Counted from the stretch's first letter, positions 33,768-43,231 are shown. The stretch: DNA of 64,000 nt from Lachnoanaerobaculum orale (GCF_003862485.1 NZ_RRCM01000001.1:747805-811804), one strand, 5' to 3'. The notes: generated by a model from the sequence alone, not told the origin. Numbers and translations: made by a program.

Positions 33768-34757
33768 ATGAGATTTGAAGGTAGAATACTGGGAAAAGCC
33801 GGTGTTGATAAGATGCAGACAGCATATACGGTAGATGATATTCTTATAGATATGGGCTACAGTATGCGATTTTCATTTGATAAATATGTGTACAGTATAT
33901 CATATATGAAAGAGGAGAATGATATTTTGTTCTTTAATGATGCAGAGCATATGATAGAGGTGTACAACTATGAAAGAAATTTTGAAATACCGACCGAAAG
34001 AGCAAATGAACTGGGGCTTGAGACATATTATCGTTTTTCAAATATATATGGGAAAGAACTGATTATTCTTGAATTGTTGCACAGATATTTAGAGGAGAAT
34101 CCCAATGATATCTTTTATGTGGACAATGGAAGATACTATAATAAAGCGATGATAGACAGTATTTATAAAGGAAAACATGATAAAAACTGGATGTATAGAC
34201 CACTATACAGTATCAAAAGTATATCTGAATATATAAATATATTTTTAACAACAACCATATCTTATATGGGCGGTATGGGGAATATAACAGATACAAGACA
34301 TAGGGGAGAAAAGAGTGTTGAACTGAGGTATGAGGGAAGGATAATCGGTAAAAGAAAAAATTCAAAATTCGGCACGGCTTATAGGGTGATAAGAGCTTTA
34401 AAAAAAGCGCATTGCAAAAATATAGTAAATATAAAAAGAGAGAGTTACAATATTTTATATGCAAAATGTAATAATAAAAAGATTATTGAAATATATTGTA
34501 ACACTCAGATGACAGATATCCCTACAGATGAAATAAAACAGATGGACTTTGAGACATATTTTAGGATTACCGATCTTATAGGAAAAGAGATGCAGGTGCT
34601 TGAAATAGTACATAGCTATTTAAATAAGTTTTCGGATGATATTTTCTACATTGATAACGATTGTTTCTTTACAAAATCACAGATTGATGAAATATTTAAT
34701 AATAAGGACAAAAACGAAAAATGGATATTTAAGAAAAGAGAAAGGGACAGATTTTAG
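33768..34757 (+). CDS. Unknown protein with two tandem copies of the family domain
   Basis: 329 aa from the ATG at 33768, preceded by GAGGTG; an ATG at 33744 overlapping the previous gene is less likely. The two halves (about 1-140 and 182-329) are clearly homologous: RFEGRILGK / RYEGRIIGK, then TAYTVDDILI / TAYRVIRALK, then ETYYRFSNIYGKEL / ETYFRITDLIGKEM, then DIFYVDN / DIFYIDN and a final IDSIYKGKHDKNW / IDEIFNNKDKNEKW. Each half is related to the flanking single-domain genes at the C-terminal YYDK/YTK.ID.IY block. Function unknown. Confidence 0.7.
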   Translation: MRFEGRILGKAGVDKMQTAYTVDDILIDMGYSMRFSFDKYVYSISYMKEENDILFFNDAEHMIEVYNYERNFEIPTERANELGLETYYRFSNIYGKELIILELLHRYLEENPNDIFYVDNGRYYNKAMIDSIYKGKHDKNWMYRPLYSIKSISEYINIFLTTTISYMGGMGNITDTRHRGEKSVELRYEGRIIGKRKNSKFGTAYRVIRALKKAHCKNIVNIKRESYNILYAKCNNKKIIEIYCNTQMTDIPTDEIKQMDFETYFRITDLIGKEMQVLEIVHSYLNKFSDDIFYIDNDCFFTKSQIDEIFNNKDKNEKWIFKKRERDRF

Positions 34758-34765
34758 CAGGTATC

Positions 34766-35248
34766 ATGGCTGGAGATGTAGGAATTTTAAGAAGAAAAGA
34801 TGATAACAGTTTTAGAGATATAAAAGATATTGTAAATATACTGATGTCAAGAGGGTTTACTTCGGAATCTTTATATGATTATGGTAATTGTTATATGTTT
34901 TCCGTAAATAAACCGGATTATGATGATGATTTCAGATGGTATTTGGATGACAGATCTTCATGGGCAATTATGTATATTAATATAATAAAAAGGGAGCATT
35001 CGTATTGCTTTACAGTAGAAGATTCTTCCGGAAAAAAGATAGACTACTATAGATATGTATATATTGAGGGAAGCGGTGACCGAGGTTTTATGTATTTGAA
35101 TTTTTTACATGAATATTTTAAACTGTTTCCGGAAGATATATTTAAAGGGGAAGCAGATTATTTATATACAAAAGAAGATATTGACAGGATATATGAAAAA
35201 GAAATATGGCTTGGGAATTGGTATGATCTTGATCCGAAGACTTTATAG
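34766..35248 (+). CDS. Unknown protein, tandem family member 3
   Basis: 160 aa. DVGILRRKDDNSFRDIKDIV followed by NILMSRGFTS parallels the start of the gene at 33260, and LNFLHEYFKLFPEDIF with YTKEDIDRIYEKE parallels its end. The middle diverges, as if the two paralogues were under diversifying selection. It begins eight bases after the two-domain gene, so the three genes form one transcript, probably running on into mnmA 59 bases later. No signal peptide, no membrane segment and no recognised domain. Confidence 0.65.
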   Translation: MAGDVGILRRKDDNSFRDIKDIVNILMSRGFTSESLYDYGNCYMFSVNKPDYDDDFRWYLDDRSSWAIMYINIIKREHSYCFTVEDSSGKKIDYYRYVYIEGSGDRGFMYLNFLHEYFKLFPEDIFKGEADYLYTKEDIDRIYEKEIWLGNWYDLDPKTL

Positions 35249-35307
35249 TATAATTGATACAAGTATATGATATACTATCAAGCATAGATTTTAATTTTGG
35301 AGACTAT

Positions 35308-36399
35308 ATGGAAAAGAAAAAAGTAGTGGTAGGTATGTCCGGTGGAGTGGACTCCTCAGTGGCAGCCTATCTTTTAAAAGAAGCCGGATATGATGTCACA
35401 GGTGTGACTATGCAGATATGGCAAAGTGAAGATGAAGAGGATATGTCAGGCAGCGGAGGCTGTTGTGGACTTTCAGCTGTGGATGATGCCAGAAGAGTGG
35501 CAAGAGATATCGGCATACCTTATTATGTAATGAATTTCAGAGATGAATTCAAAGATAAGGTAATAGATTATTTTGTAAATGAATATGTGCAGGCAAGGAC
35601 ACCCAATCCATGTATTGCCTGCAACAGATATGTAAAATGGGAATCTCTTTTAGAGAGAAGTATGATGCTTGGGGCGGATTATATTGCTACAGGGCATTAT
35701 GCAAGAATAGAAAAGCTTGAAAACGGAAGATATGCACTCAGAACATCAAAAACAAGTGCCAAGGATCAGACCTATGCACTTTATAATCTAACACAGGAGC
35801 AGCTTTCAAGAACATTGATGCCTGTGGGAGATTATGAAAAGGATGAAATCAGAGAGATTGCAAAGAAGTTCAATCTCAGAGTGGCAAATAAGCCCGACAG
35901 TCAGGAGATTTGCTTTGTTTCGGACAATGACTATGCCTCATTTGTGGAAAACGAAATAGGAAAAAAGATGCCTGAGGGAAACTTTGTGACTGCTGACGGA
36001 GAGATACTTGGAAAGCATAAGGGAATACTTCACTATACAATCGGACAGAGAAAAGGACTTGGTATAGCGCTGGGGCATCCTATATTTGTTACCGAGATAA
36101 GACCTGAGACAAACGAAGTTGTAATAGGTGAAAATGAGGATGTTTTCGGATACAGTCTGGAAGCCGACAATCTCAATGCCATGGCGGTTGAGAAGTTTTA
36201 TGACGGCATGAGAGCTGTAGGAAAGATAAGATATTCACATAAGGGTGAACACTGCACAGTCAAGGTACTCGGAGAAGACAGGATAAGAATAGACTTTGAT
36301 GAAAAGGTAAGAGCAATCACACCTGGACAGGCGGTTGTACTGTATGATGAAAGCGGACTTGTACTTGGTGGCGGAACAATTATAGGAAGATGCGATTAA
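35308..36399 (+). CDS. mnmA: tRNA 2-thiouridylase MnmA
   Basis: 363 aa from the ATG at 35308, with GGAG upstream; longer starts lack a ribosome site. The PP-loop is [12 protein letters not shown] (about 7-18). The two catalytic cysteines are in NPCIACN (about 100-106) and SQEICFV (about 196-202). Other marks are ATGHYAR and [13 protein letters not shown]. It thiolates U34 of Lys, Glu and Gln tRNAs. The last third (from about 36092) has a diverged second copy at 40244-40550, on the far side of the DUF6688 and YobI genes. This upstream copy is intact. Confidence 0.95.
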   Translation: MEKKKVVVGMSGGVDSSVAAYLLKEAGYDVTGVTMQIWQSEDEEDMSGSGGCCGLSAVDDARRVARDIGIPYYVMNFRDEFKDKVIDYFVNEYVQARTPNPCIACNRYVKWESLLERSMMLGADYIATGHYARIEKLENGRYALRTSKTSAKDQTYALYNLTQEQLSRTLMPVGDYEKDEIREIAKKFNLRVANKPDSQEICFVSDNDYASFVENEIGKKMPEGNFVTADGEILGKHKGILHYTIGQRKGLGIALGHPIFVTEIRPETNEVVIGENEDVFGYSLEADNLNAMAVEKFYDGMRAVGKIRYSHKGEHCTVKVLGEDRIRIDFDEKVRAITPGQAVVLYDESGLVLGGGTIIGRCD

Positions 36400-36444
36400 T
36401 TGCAAGACACTATATAAGCTGTAAAACAGAAAGGTTACAGAGAT

Positions 36445-37725
36445 ATGAAAAAATACCTTTGTAGAATATCTTTAATATCAAGCATGGTTATAAGCTACAT
36501 AATCGCAATGATACTTTTTGTAATGTATCAGTTTGCAGAGTCTTTAAGACCATATGGTTACGGTTTAGGTAGGCTTAGTTTACCGGAATCTTTACAGACA
36601 TCAATTGTATGGAGTTTCTTTGCGTCTTTAATATTTGTTTACCCGATAGTTTTGACGGGGTATCATATTTTACTTTTGTATCTTGAGGCAAAAAAGAAAC
36701 TTCTAAAACCTTTTATAAGATTTGATCAGGTTGCTATATGGTATGGTTTGATATTGGAATTTTTGTACCTTACAGAAGGAAAATATGTCACAGGTTCTGA
36801 CTGGAGTGTACAGCTAAAGAATCTGGAAAAGCATACACCGATTTTTTCCGAAACGGCACCCATAATTATTTTTATTTTTATAATCGGTATTGCAGGGTAC
36901 TTTTATCTGAGAGTCAGGCCTTTAAAGAAAATACCGCCTTTGATGGCAATTATTTCAATGTCTGCAATGTATCTTTGGGTAATTGAAGTGCTTGTCTTTA
37001 CGGTACAGGTTTTTAAGGGCGATTTATCGGGTGACAATTTGCTTGATGTATACCTCCTTGTTTACCCTGTTTGTATTATCTGCATTGTTGCAAGAACTGT
37101 AATTTCAAAGGTTCATGAATGGCAGGAATATGAAATGGAGAGAACAAAAATACAAAGCAATCCGCTTTTAAATTTTGCAGATAAAATACTGTCAAATTCA
37201 AAACTTTGGCCTATATATGCAATTATCTTTATGTTTCCTTTGCTTGGAATAATAATAGGAATACTGCTGCTTTTCGGTCAGGCACCTGATTCCGTTATAA
37301 AGGCATGGACCGAAACTGCAGATTGGACATTGTCACTAAAGGAAGCACCTCAAAATATCGAATATGATGAGCATTACCTTTGCACTGTAGCGGCAGGCGG
37401 GCACAGAAAAGTGGTAAAGCCTGTAAGAAAAGGAATCCGTCACGGTCACGAGGTTATAGTAAACAGACAGCTCTGTATAGCCAATGCCTTTGAACAGATT
37501 TTAGAGGAGAAAATACCTCGTTTCCACAAACTTGTGAGGGGAGTATATGATCGCTACGGCTTCCCCGTTGCAAGACTTATAAAGAGCAAATGGATTGCAG
37601 ATATTATATATATTTTGATGAAGCCTTTGGAGTGGATATTCTTAGCGATAATATATATGAGTGATGTGCATCCGGAAAACAGAATAGCGACCCAGTATAT
37701 GGGGAAAAATGGAAGTAGCAGTTAA
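36445..37725 (+). CDS. DUF6688-like multi-pass membrane protein
   Basis: 426 aa with about seven hydrophobic segments (roughly 9-28, 52-76, 92-110, 138-155, 165-188, 200-218 and 265-290). A cytoplasmic C-terminal domain of about 130 aa follows, containing EHYLCTVAAGGHRKVVKP, then GIRHGHEV and a Leu/Ile-rich final helix. The conserved GGHRKVVKP block matches my memory of the DUF6688 family, whose function is unknown. It is the first gene after mnmA and, with the YobI-type NTPase, makes up the cargo between the two mnmA 3' ends. Confidence 0.7.
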   Translation: MKKYLCRISLISSMVISYIIAMILFVMYQFAESLRPYGYGLGRLSLPESLQTSIVWSFFASLIFVYPIVLTGYHILLLYLEAKKKLLKPFIRFDQVAIWYGLILEFLYLTEGKYVTGSDWSVQLKNLEKHTPIFSETAPIIIFIFIIGIAGYFYLRVRPLKKIPPLMAIISMSAMYLWVIEVLVFTVQVFKGDLSGDNLLDVYLLVYPVCIICIVARTVISKVHEWQEYEMERTKIQSNPLLNFADKILSNSKLWPIYAIIFMFPLLGIIIGILLLFGQAPDSVIKAWTETADWTLSLKEAPQNIEYDEHYLCTVAAGGHRKVVKPVRKGIRHGHEVIVNRQLCIANAFEQILEEKIPRFHKLVRGVYDRYGFPVARLIKSKWIADIIYILMKPLEWIFLAIIYMSDVHPENRIATQYMGKNGSSS

Positions 37726-37886
37726 TTAAGTTTGTATTTATTAGTTTTTATATTCGAATAACAGCTATGAAACAACTTTTGAATGATAAGATAGCGAGTG
37801 ATTTCGTTGTATTAGAAATAGGACATATAGTTATATAAATACAATAAATATATGGAATACATATAATAAAATATGGGATGTAATTT

Positions 37887-40247
37887 ATGGGAAAGAATAA
37901 GTTTAATGCACTTACTTCTGAAGTGCTGGATGAAAATAATAAAATATATACAGAAGCACTTGACTATGCTTTTGGCAATAATGATATAAAAAATATTGCT
38001 ATTACAGGTATATATGGTGCCGGGAAGAGTACAGTATGGAATACATATGTTAATAAAAGTAAATTAAATAATGTCATTAACGTCTCATTGGGCAAATATG
38101 AAAATTATATTAAAGATGACGATAATAGACAAAAGGAAGCGTCTGAGACTAAGCTTAACAATTCAGATGCTGATGGAACTGAAGGTTTATTTGGTGATGA
38201 AAGTAAAAAAGCCGGTGGTATAGATGATGAGAATAGAGTAGAAAGGCAAATTATAAATCAAATATTATCTCAGATAGATCCAAATAAAATACCGCTTAGT
38301 AAATATTGTTTTAAGTCGAATAAAAGTAAATGGAGTATTTTCCGGCATTTCTTGGCATTTCTTTCAATTATTTGCTCAATACTACTTTGGAAATTACGTA
38401 ATGATTTAATTCCTATTTTTAAGGATTTAATAATTTTTAATGATTTATTAACTCCTTTTTTTAAGGGTATACTAAAGCATTTATTTAGAGATCTGCCAGA
38501 AAGATCAGATGAAATGTTGTGGATTATTCCATGTCTTATATTTTTTCTTTTACCACTGTATTACTTTTTTTATACTTTTTATAGAGGTAATAAATTTAGA
38601 GTTTCTAAGATATCATTTAACGGTACGGAAGCAGATATGAATAATGATATGGGTGATGAAACAGTATTAGATAGAGACATAAAGGAACTGGTATACTTAT
38701 TGGGAAGTTCTGGTACAGAAATAGTTGTTTTTGAAGATTTAGATAGATATAATGACATATCTATTTATACAAAACTACGAGAACTAAACTTTATATTAAA
38801 TAACTATGTAAAAATAAATGGTAAAGATAATCCGGTTCGATTTATATATTTGTTAAAGGATGGTATATTTTTCTCTAAAAACAGAACGAAGTTTTTTGAT
38901 TTCATTATACCTATTGTGCCTATTGTGAATTCTTTTATATCGGAATATCATATTGACAAATTTTTAAAGGATAATGGAATAGTGGAAGAAGTGACTATAT
39001 TAGCCGATGTTGCTTTATATGTAGATGATATGAGGCTTATTAAAAATATAGTAAATGAATATATCATATATTCCAGAATATTACAATTGGAAAGTAAGAA
39101 TTCAAGTATGGACGCGTCATCAGAGTATCCTTATTTGAATAACGACATTCTATTTGCGTTAATCACATTAAAAAATATATTGCCTAACGAATTTGAACTT
39201 TTACAGGAAAATAGAGGATATATAAATGCTATATTTGAGAAACTGGAAGCAAAAAATTACAATAATACTAGCTATAAAACAATAATTTCCAGATTATCCG
39301 ATAAAGAAAAGGAAGAATTATTTTCAAAAAAAGGATGGGATAGTTTAGAAAGTCGATATTTTGATTTCGTTCGATTTTTAATTGTAAATGGATTCTTAGA
39401 CAATAGCTACGGTAAATTTATAGTAGATTTATATAAAGCAGATACATCAAACTTATTGAAGAGAAATGATATAATTTATATAAAGGGTCTGAAAGAAGGC
39501 AGATCTCTTGATGTTTTGTTAGATATTGAGACACCTGATTTAATTATTAAACGATTAAATAAAGACGATTTTATGCTTGATAATATACTTAATATTAATA
39601 TATTTAAAACTTGCTTAGAGAAAGATATGATTGATAATGTGATAGCTATTACTGAATCTATTACTATTAATGAAAAGTATGAAGATTTAAGGGAGGTCTT
39701 AGATAGTATTGATTTAGAATTAGAAGGGAAGTATTTTGACTTAGATAGTATTGATTTAGAATTAGAAGGGAAGTATTTTAATATACTATTATATAATAAT
39801 GAAGATTTGTTTTGTAAAGTTTTGGATTATTTTAAATCTAAAGCAGATACAAGAATTAATAGTGGAGAACTTATAGTTTATACAGAGGAGTTTTTTAATG
39901 ATAAATATGTAAAAAAATTTAATTATATTTTAATTTCAATTCTTATAAATAAATATACAGAAGGAAACAAGTTAAAATCTATAAAAAAATATTTGGAATA
40001 TGGTAAAAATACATATATAATAGACCAAATATATGACATATATGGTGATATATATGATAAAATGTACAGGTATATGGAGTGTGAGGTAGACGATACAAGG
40101 TATAAAGAGGCAGTTGAATACATGAATACAATAAAGAAAGAATTGGATAATTTTATAAAAAATGTGAATGTTATAGGTGTTGATTTTGATGAAATTTCGA
40201 AGATTGTAAGTCTTAAAGATGATGATATAGAAAGCCTTTGTCGCTGA
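37887..40247 (+). CDS. YobI-type P-loop NTPase with membrane helices
   Basis: 786 aa. KFNALTSEVLDENNKIYTEAL leads to Walker A GIYGAGKST (41-49). Two hydrophobic helices (about 150-168 and 205-232) anchor it. Walker B follows as VVFEDLDRYND (about 281-291), a KAP/YobI-style arrangement of an NTPase split by membrane segments. The C-terminal 450 residues are Ile/Asn/Lys/Asp-rich and resemble helical repeats. YobI proteins are linked to toxin or defence loci in Bacillus, but no mechanism is known. The stop codon falls in the first bases of the mnmA remnant, so the original 3' end may be changed. It has a 42-bp internal tandem repeat and strongly AT-rich codon use. Confidence 0.78.
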   Translation: MGKNKFNALTSEVLDENNKIYTEALDYAFGNNDIKNIAITGIYGAGKSTVWNTYVNKSKLNNVINVSLGKYENYIKDDDNRQKEASETKLNNSDADGTEGLFGDESKKAGGIDDENRVERQIINQILSQIDPNKIPLSKYCFKSNKSKWSIFRHFLAFLSIICSILLWKLRNDLIPIFKDLIIFNDLLTPFFKGILKHLFRDLPERSDEMLWIIPCLIFFLLPLYYFFYTFYRGNKFRVSKISFNGTEADMNNDMGDETVLDRDIKELVYLLGSSGTEIVVFEDLDRYNDISIYTKLRELNFILNNYVKINGKDNPVRFIYLLKDGIFFSKNRTKFFDFIIPIVPIVNSFISEYHIDKFLKDNGIVEEVTILADVALYVDDMRLIKNIVNEYIIYSRILQLESKNSSMDASSEYPYLNNDILFALITLKNILPNEFELLQENRGYINAIFEKLEAKNYNNTSYKTIISRLSDKEKEELFSKKGWDSLESRYFDFVRFLIVNGFLDNSYGKFIVDLYKADTSNLLKRNDIIYIKGLKEGRSLDVLLDIETPDLIIKRLNKDDFMLDNILNINIFKTCLEKDMIDNVIAITESITINEKYEDLREVLDSIDLELEGKYFDLDSIDLELEGKYFNILLYNNEDLFCKVLDYFKSKADTRINSGELIVYTEEFFNDKYVKKFNYILISILINKYTEGNKLKSIKKYLEYGKNTYIIDQIYDIYGDIYDKMYRYMECEVDDTRYKEAVEYMNTIKKELDNFIKNVNVIGVDFDEISKIVSLKDDDIESLCR
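39699..39782 (+). repeat. 42-bp in-frame tandem repeat in the YobI-type gene
   Basis: Two adjacent 42-base copies (39699-39740, 39741-39782) differ only at their last codon and encode the 14-residue unit LDSIDLELEGKYF(D/N) twice. The length is a multiple of three, so the frame is kept. Confidence 0.92.
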
Positions 40248-40550
40248 GATACAACCTGAGACAAATGAAGTTGTAATAGGTGAAAATTAGGATATTTTCG
40301 GATACAGTCTGGAAGCCGATAAATTGAACGCCATGGCGGTTGAGAAGTTTTATGGCGGTATGAGAGACATCGGAAAGATAAGATATTCACATAAGGGTGA
40401 ACACTGCACAGTCAAGGTACTCGGAGAAGACAGGATAAGAATAGACTTTGATGAAAATGTAAGAGCAATCACACTGAGACAGGTGGTTGTACTGTATGAT
40501 GATAGCGGACTTGTACTTTGTAGCGGAGCAATTATATAGAAAATTGATTA
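40244..40550 (+). pseudogene. Decayed duplicate of the mnmA 3' end
   Basis: About 300 bases align without gaps to 36092-36391 of mnmA (my hand count is about 26 mismatches), including a central stretch of more than 80 identical bases. The frame starts mid-protein ([15 protein letters not shown]) and carries an in-frame TAG at 40288-40290 where mnmA has GAG, so it is not functional. The end is degraded just before the mnmA stop codon. It marks the right edge of the DUF6688-YobI segment. Whether it is the original chromosomal 3' end displaced by an incoming copy, or a later duplicate, cannot be told from the sequence alone. Confidence 0.92.
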
Positions 40551-40573
40551 AAATATAATATTAACAGATATTA

Positions 40574-40611
40574 AAAGAGCGATTGCTTCACTTGACGGAG
40601 CAATCGCTTTT
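40574..40611. terminator. Hairpin terminator next to tRNA-Ser
   Basis: AGCGATTGCT (40578-40587) pairs perfectly with AGCAATCGCT (40599-40608), with A and T runs on the flanks. It immediately follows the tRNA on the minus strand and could stop transcripts from either side. Confidence 0.85.
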
Positions 40612-40613
40612 CA

Positions 40614-40703
40614 CGGAGGCGAAGAGATTCGAACTCTCGTGCCACGAAAAAGTGACAACCTGATTTCGAGTCAGGCTCGTTATGACCGCTTCGATACACC
40701 TCC
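40614..40703 (-). tRNA. tRNA-Ser (anticodon CGA)
   Basis: The minus strand folds as a class II tRNA: acceptor GGAGGTG / CGCCTCC, anticodon stem CCTGA / TCAGG around the loop CTCGAAA (anticodon CGA, reading UCG), a long variable arm, and the T-loop GTTCGAATC. CCA is not encoded. It lies just beyond the mnmA remnant with its 3' end facing that segment. tRNA genes are frequent integration targets, but no attachment-like repeat of its 3' end is visible at the other edge. Confidence 0.93.
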
Positions 40704-40898
40704 AAGACATATTATACATTAAAATGCGCATTAAATCAACCTTAATAAATATTAAGAATTTCACAATAATTATATATAATATAGAAGAAACTCACATAGT
40801 AATGAAAATATCATTGTTAGAAAAATATAATTAGATTGAAAAAACAGACAATTTATAGTATGATATTAGCAACAATAAATATCACAGGAGGGTTTGAC

Positions 40899-42665
40899 AT
40901 GCGTTGTAAAAATTGTGGTTCTATGAATGCTGACGGAGCAAAGTTTTGTGAGAGTTGTGGTGCTGCCCTTGAGAGCGTGAATAAGCAGCAAAGCCAAAGT
41001 AACACCGAATCTAAGGTATCTAATCCTACAGGTAGTCCGGGAAGTCCTAAAAAACTACCTAAGAATATTATTTTCGGTGCGGTAGGTGCCGTAGCGGTTC
41101 TGTTTATTATAGTGATAGTTGCATTCGCTATGAATTCGAGCAAAGTAATTGATCTGAACAAGTATATAAGTTTCGAGTCAAGCGGGTATGACGGATACGG
41201 AAAGGCAAGTATAAGTGTTGATTGGGACAAACTTGAAAAGGATTACGGGAAAAAGGTAAAGTACAGCAGTAAGGGTAAGAAAGAGTACGGAGTTTTGACC
41301 TATGCATTTGAACCGATGTCGGTTCTTCGTGATGCCGTATCGGAAATAAGTCTTGACAAGTCTGAGAAATTAAGTAACGGTGACAAGGTTAAGTACACAT
41401 GGAAGGTATCTGATGATACAACAAAAAGTATAAATTATAAGTTAAAGTATAAGGACGGAGAATTTGAAATAAAAAATTTAAATGAATTGAGTAAATTCGA
41501 TCCGTTTGAAAATGTAAAGTTAAGTTTTTCGGGAATTGCACCGAACGGTAAGGCCGAGATTGCTTACAGCGGTAATGATACATTGAATAAAAACAATTTT
41601 AAACTTGATAAGTTTGATAAACTGAAAAATAATGATACTGTTACCGTAAGCCTTAATCTCGATGAAGATCAAATAGCTTCTATGGCAGACAGATACGGAA
41701 GAATACCTGAGAAAATGAGCCAAACTTACACTGTATCCGGGCTTGAAACTTATGTAACACAGTACAGTGAATTACCTCAGGATTTCATAAAAGAAGTAAA
41801 CGATAAGGCAAAAGAGGTTGTAAAGGAATATACGGACAGTGCATACGGCGAAGGTACTACACTTTCAGATCTTAAGTATGAGGGTTATGTACTGAAGACC
41901 GATTTGGATGAAGTATATAACGGATTGTATATTGTCTACAGCAGAGTACTTACAAGTACAGACAGTAAGTATGTAACCACCAAGATGTATTATCCTGTAG
42001 CTTTCAGGACATTGATGTTGACAGATAAAGTAACTTATAAGAGCGGTCCTGAGATTATAGGAAAGTCAAGCTATGTCACAGGAGATTCAAAGGAATCAAA
42101 AGGATATAAGCGTCCACATGATTTTCTTGAGCGATATAGAAGTGAAAGTGTGACGGCAGGGGACGGATTTGAAAAGTTTGAACACGAGTCATATGTGCAT
42201 AAGCTTGAGGATATGACGGATGAGTACAGAAAGTCTTTACAGGATCAGGCAAGACTGACTTTGGATGCTTACATTGCCAAGGATTATAAACCGAATATGC
42301 AGGTATCCGATATACAGTTTGTAGGAGAGTATTTGCTGTATACTTCAGACGATCAGGAACAGTTCAACGGTACAAATATATACTATGTAGTGTTCTCTGC
42401 AAATTTATCCGATGCCAACGGTAAATTCCCTACCACTACCATTTATTATCCGGTGGAATATTCATATGTAATGAAATTAAGTGATGAGGACTTTTTAACG
42501 GCAAACAGATCGGATGTTGCTCTTAACTTTTTGAGTCTTCCAAACACTTGGGATACAACAAGAGGATATACAGACGGTAATGAAATGTACAAGAATCTTA
42601 TAAGTAGTCGCGATAAAATATATGAGCATCAGGTAAGTGACGGTTTAAAGCAGTTCGGGGAATAA
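40899..42665 (+). CDS. Zinc-ribbon membrane protein with large extracytoplasmic domain
   Basis: 588 aa from the ATG at 40899 (AGGAGGG upstream). The zinc ribbon is CKNCGSMNADGAKFCESC at the N-terminus. A Ser/Gln/Pro-rich linker leads to a membrane helix at about 54-78 (IIFGAVGAVAVLFIIVIVAF). The remaining 500 residues are extracytoplasmic, beginning with repeated bacterial Ig-like strands (ISFESSGYDGYGKASISVDW, then KLSFSGIAPNGKAEIAYSG) and ending with two similar blocks around YVVFSANLSD / YIVYSRVLTS and IYYPV / MYYPV, each about 100 residues long. The gene is isolated between a tRNA and a terminator. It recalls the zinc-ribbon genes at the start of the window. Confidence 0.8.
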   Translation: MRCKNCGSMNADGAKFCESCGAALESVNKQQSQSNTESKVSNPTGSPGSPKKLPKNIIFGAVGAVAVLFIIVIVAFAMNSSKVIDLNKYISFESSGYDGYGKASISVDWDKLEKDYGKKVKYSSKGKKEYGVLTYAFEPMSVLRDAVSEISLDKSEKLSNGDKVKYTWKVSDDTTKSINYKLKYKDGEFEIKNLNELSKFDPFENVKLSFSGIAPNGKAEIAYSGNDTLNKNNFKLDKFDKLKNNDTVTVSLNLDEDQIASMADRYGRIPEKMSQTYTVSGLETYVTQYSELPQDFIKEVNDKAKEVVKEYTDSAYGEGTTLSDLKYEGYVLKTDLDEVYNGLYIVYSRVLTSTDSKYVTTKMYYPVAFRTLMLTDKVTYKSGPEIIGKSSYVTGDSKESKGYKRPHDFLERYRSESVTAGDGFEKFEHESYVHKLEDMTDEYRKSLQDQARLTLDAYIAKDYKPNMQVSDIQFVGEYLLYTSDDQEQFNGTNIYYVVFSANLSDANGKFPTTTIYYPVEYSYVMKLSDEDFLTANRSDVALNFLSLPNTWDTTRGYTDGNEMYKNLISSRDKIYEHQVSDGLKQFGE

Positions 42666-42706
42666 TATAGTTTCATTATACGAACGATTGTAAATAACAG
42701 TATAAA

Positions 42707-42735
42707 AAGGGGGCTGACAGTCAGCCCCTCTTTTA
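42707..42735. terminator. Terminator after the zinc-ribbon gene
   Basis: GGGGCTG (42710-42716) pairs with CAGCCCC with A and T runs on either side. The right half of this hairpin recurs at 43820-43836 as part of a longer duplication. Confidence 0.85.
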
Positions 42736-42781
42736 TAACGTAATCGTTTGAATATCGGACAAATCCAAAGTGACAGTGGCT
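42720..42781 (-). pseudogene. Duplicate of the 3' end of the PNPOx-fold gene
   Basis: These 62 bases match 43820-43881 with four mismatches. On the minus strand they encode the last residues of the PNPOx-fold protein, ending TVTLDLSDIQTITL and then the stop codon, plus half of the terminator. The rest of that gene is absent here. It is the left edge of a 1-kb insert carrying two small membrane-protein genes. Confidence 0.9.
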
Positions 42782-42865
42782 AGGTTTTTTGTTTTTAAAA
42801 GTGAGAATATTGATTTTTTTGAAAAATCATATTAGAATAATCATTCCTAAGGAAGGAGTTTTAAG

Positions 42866-43231
42866 ATGGCATTTATAGAAAGGTATCAAAAACTCACTAT
42901 TTTTATTTTGATATTGATTATTGTTTTTGGAATATATCTATGGGAGGATTTTAATTCATATACAAAACTTGAACCAAAATCTCCGTATGGAGTATATCTT
43001 GTTGCACAAACAACAGGTGATATGCGTTCCTCGACCAGTACTATATACATCAAATACCCTAACTCAAATAAGTTATTTAAAACCGAAGTGGAATTTGGTG
43101 AAGATGAAGGGTCGGCTTTAGCAAAACCATCAAACCGCCTTTCAATTGTGTGGATAGATTCTCACCATGTATCTATAACTTTTAAAGGCCGTGATTATGG
43201 TAGACCTATTACTAAGATAGTAGAGTACTGA
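42866..43231 (+). CDS. Small single-pass membrane protein, unknown
   Basis: 121 aa. An N-terminal membrane helix (about 11-29) is followed by a soluble domain with SPYGVYLVAQTTGDMRSST, KLFKTEVEFGED and IVWIDSHHVSITFKG, looking like a short beta-sheet domain. I do not recognise it. AAGGAAGGAG precedes the ATG. It is one of two genes inside the 1-kb segment flanked by the duplicated PNPOx 3' end, so it is probably acquired cargo. Confidence 0.6.
   Translation: MAFIERYQKLTIFILILIIVFGIYLWEDFNSYTKLEPKSPYGVYLVAQTTGDMRSSTSTIYIKYPNSNKLFKTEVEFGEDEGSALAKPSNRLSIVWIDSHHVSITFKGRDYGRPITKIVEY

Noticed and set aside
40614..40703. tRNA-Ser as the attachment site of the DUF6688-YobI segment
   Set aside because: The 3' end of the tRNA is not repeated at the other edge, and the segment has no integrase; the mnmA duplication explains the border better.
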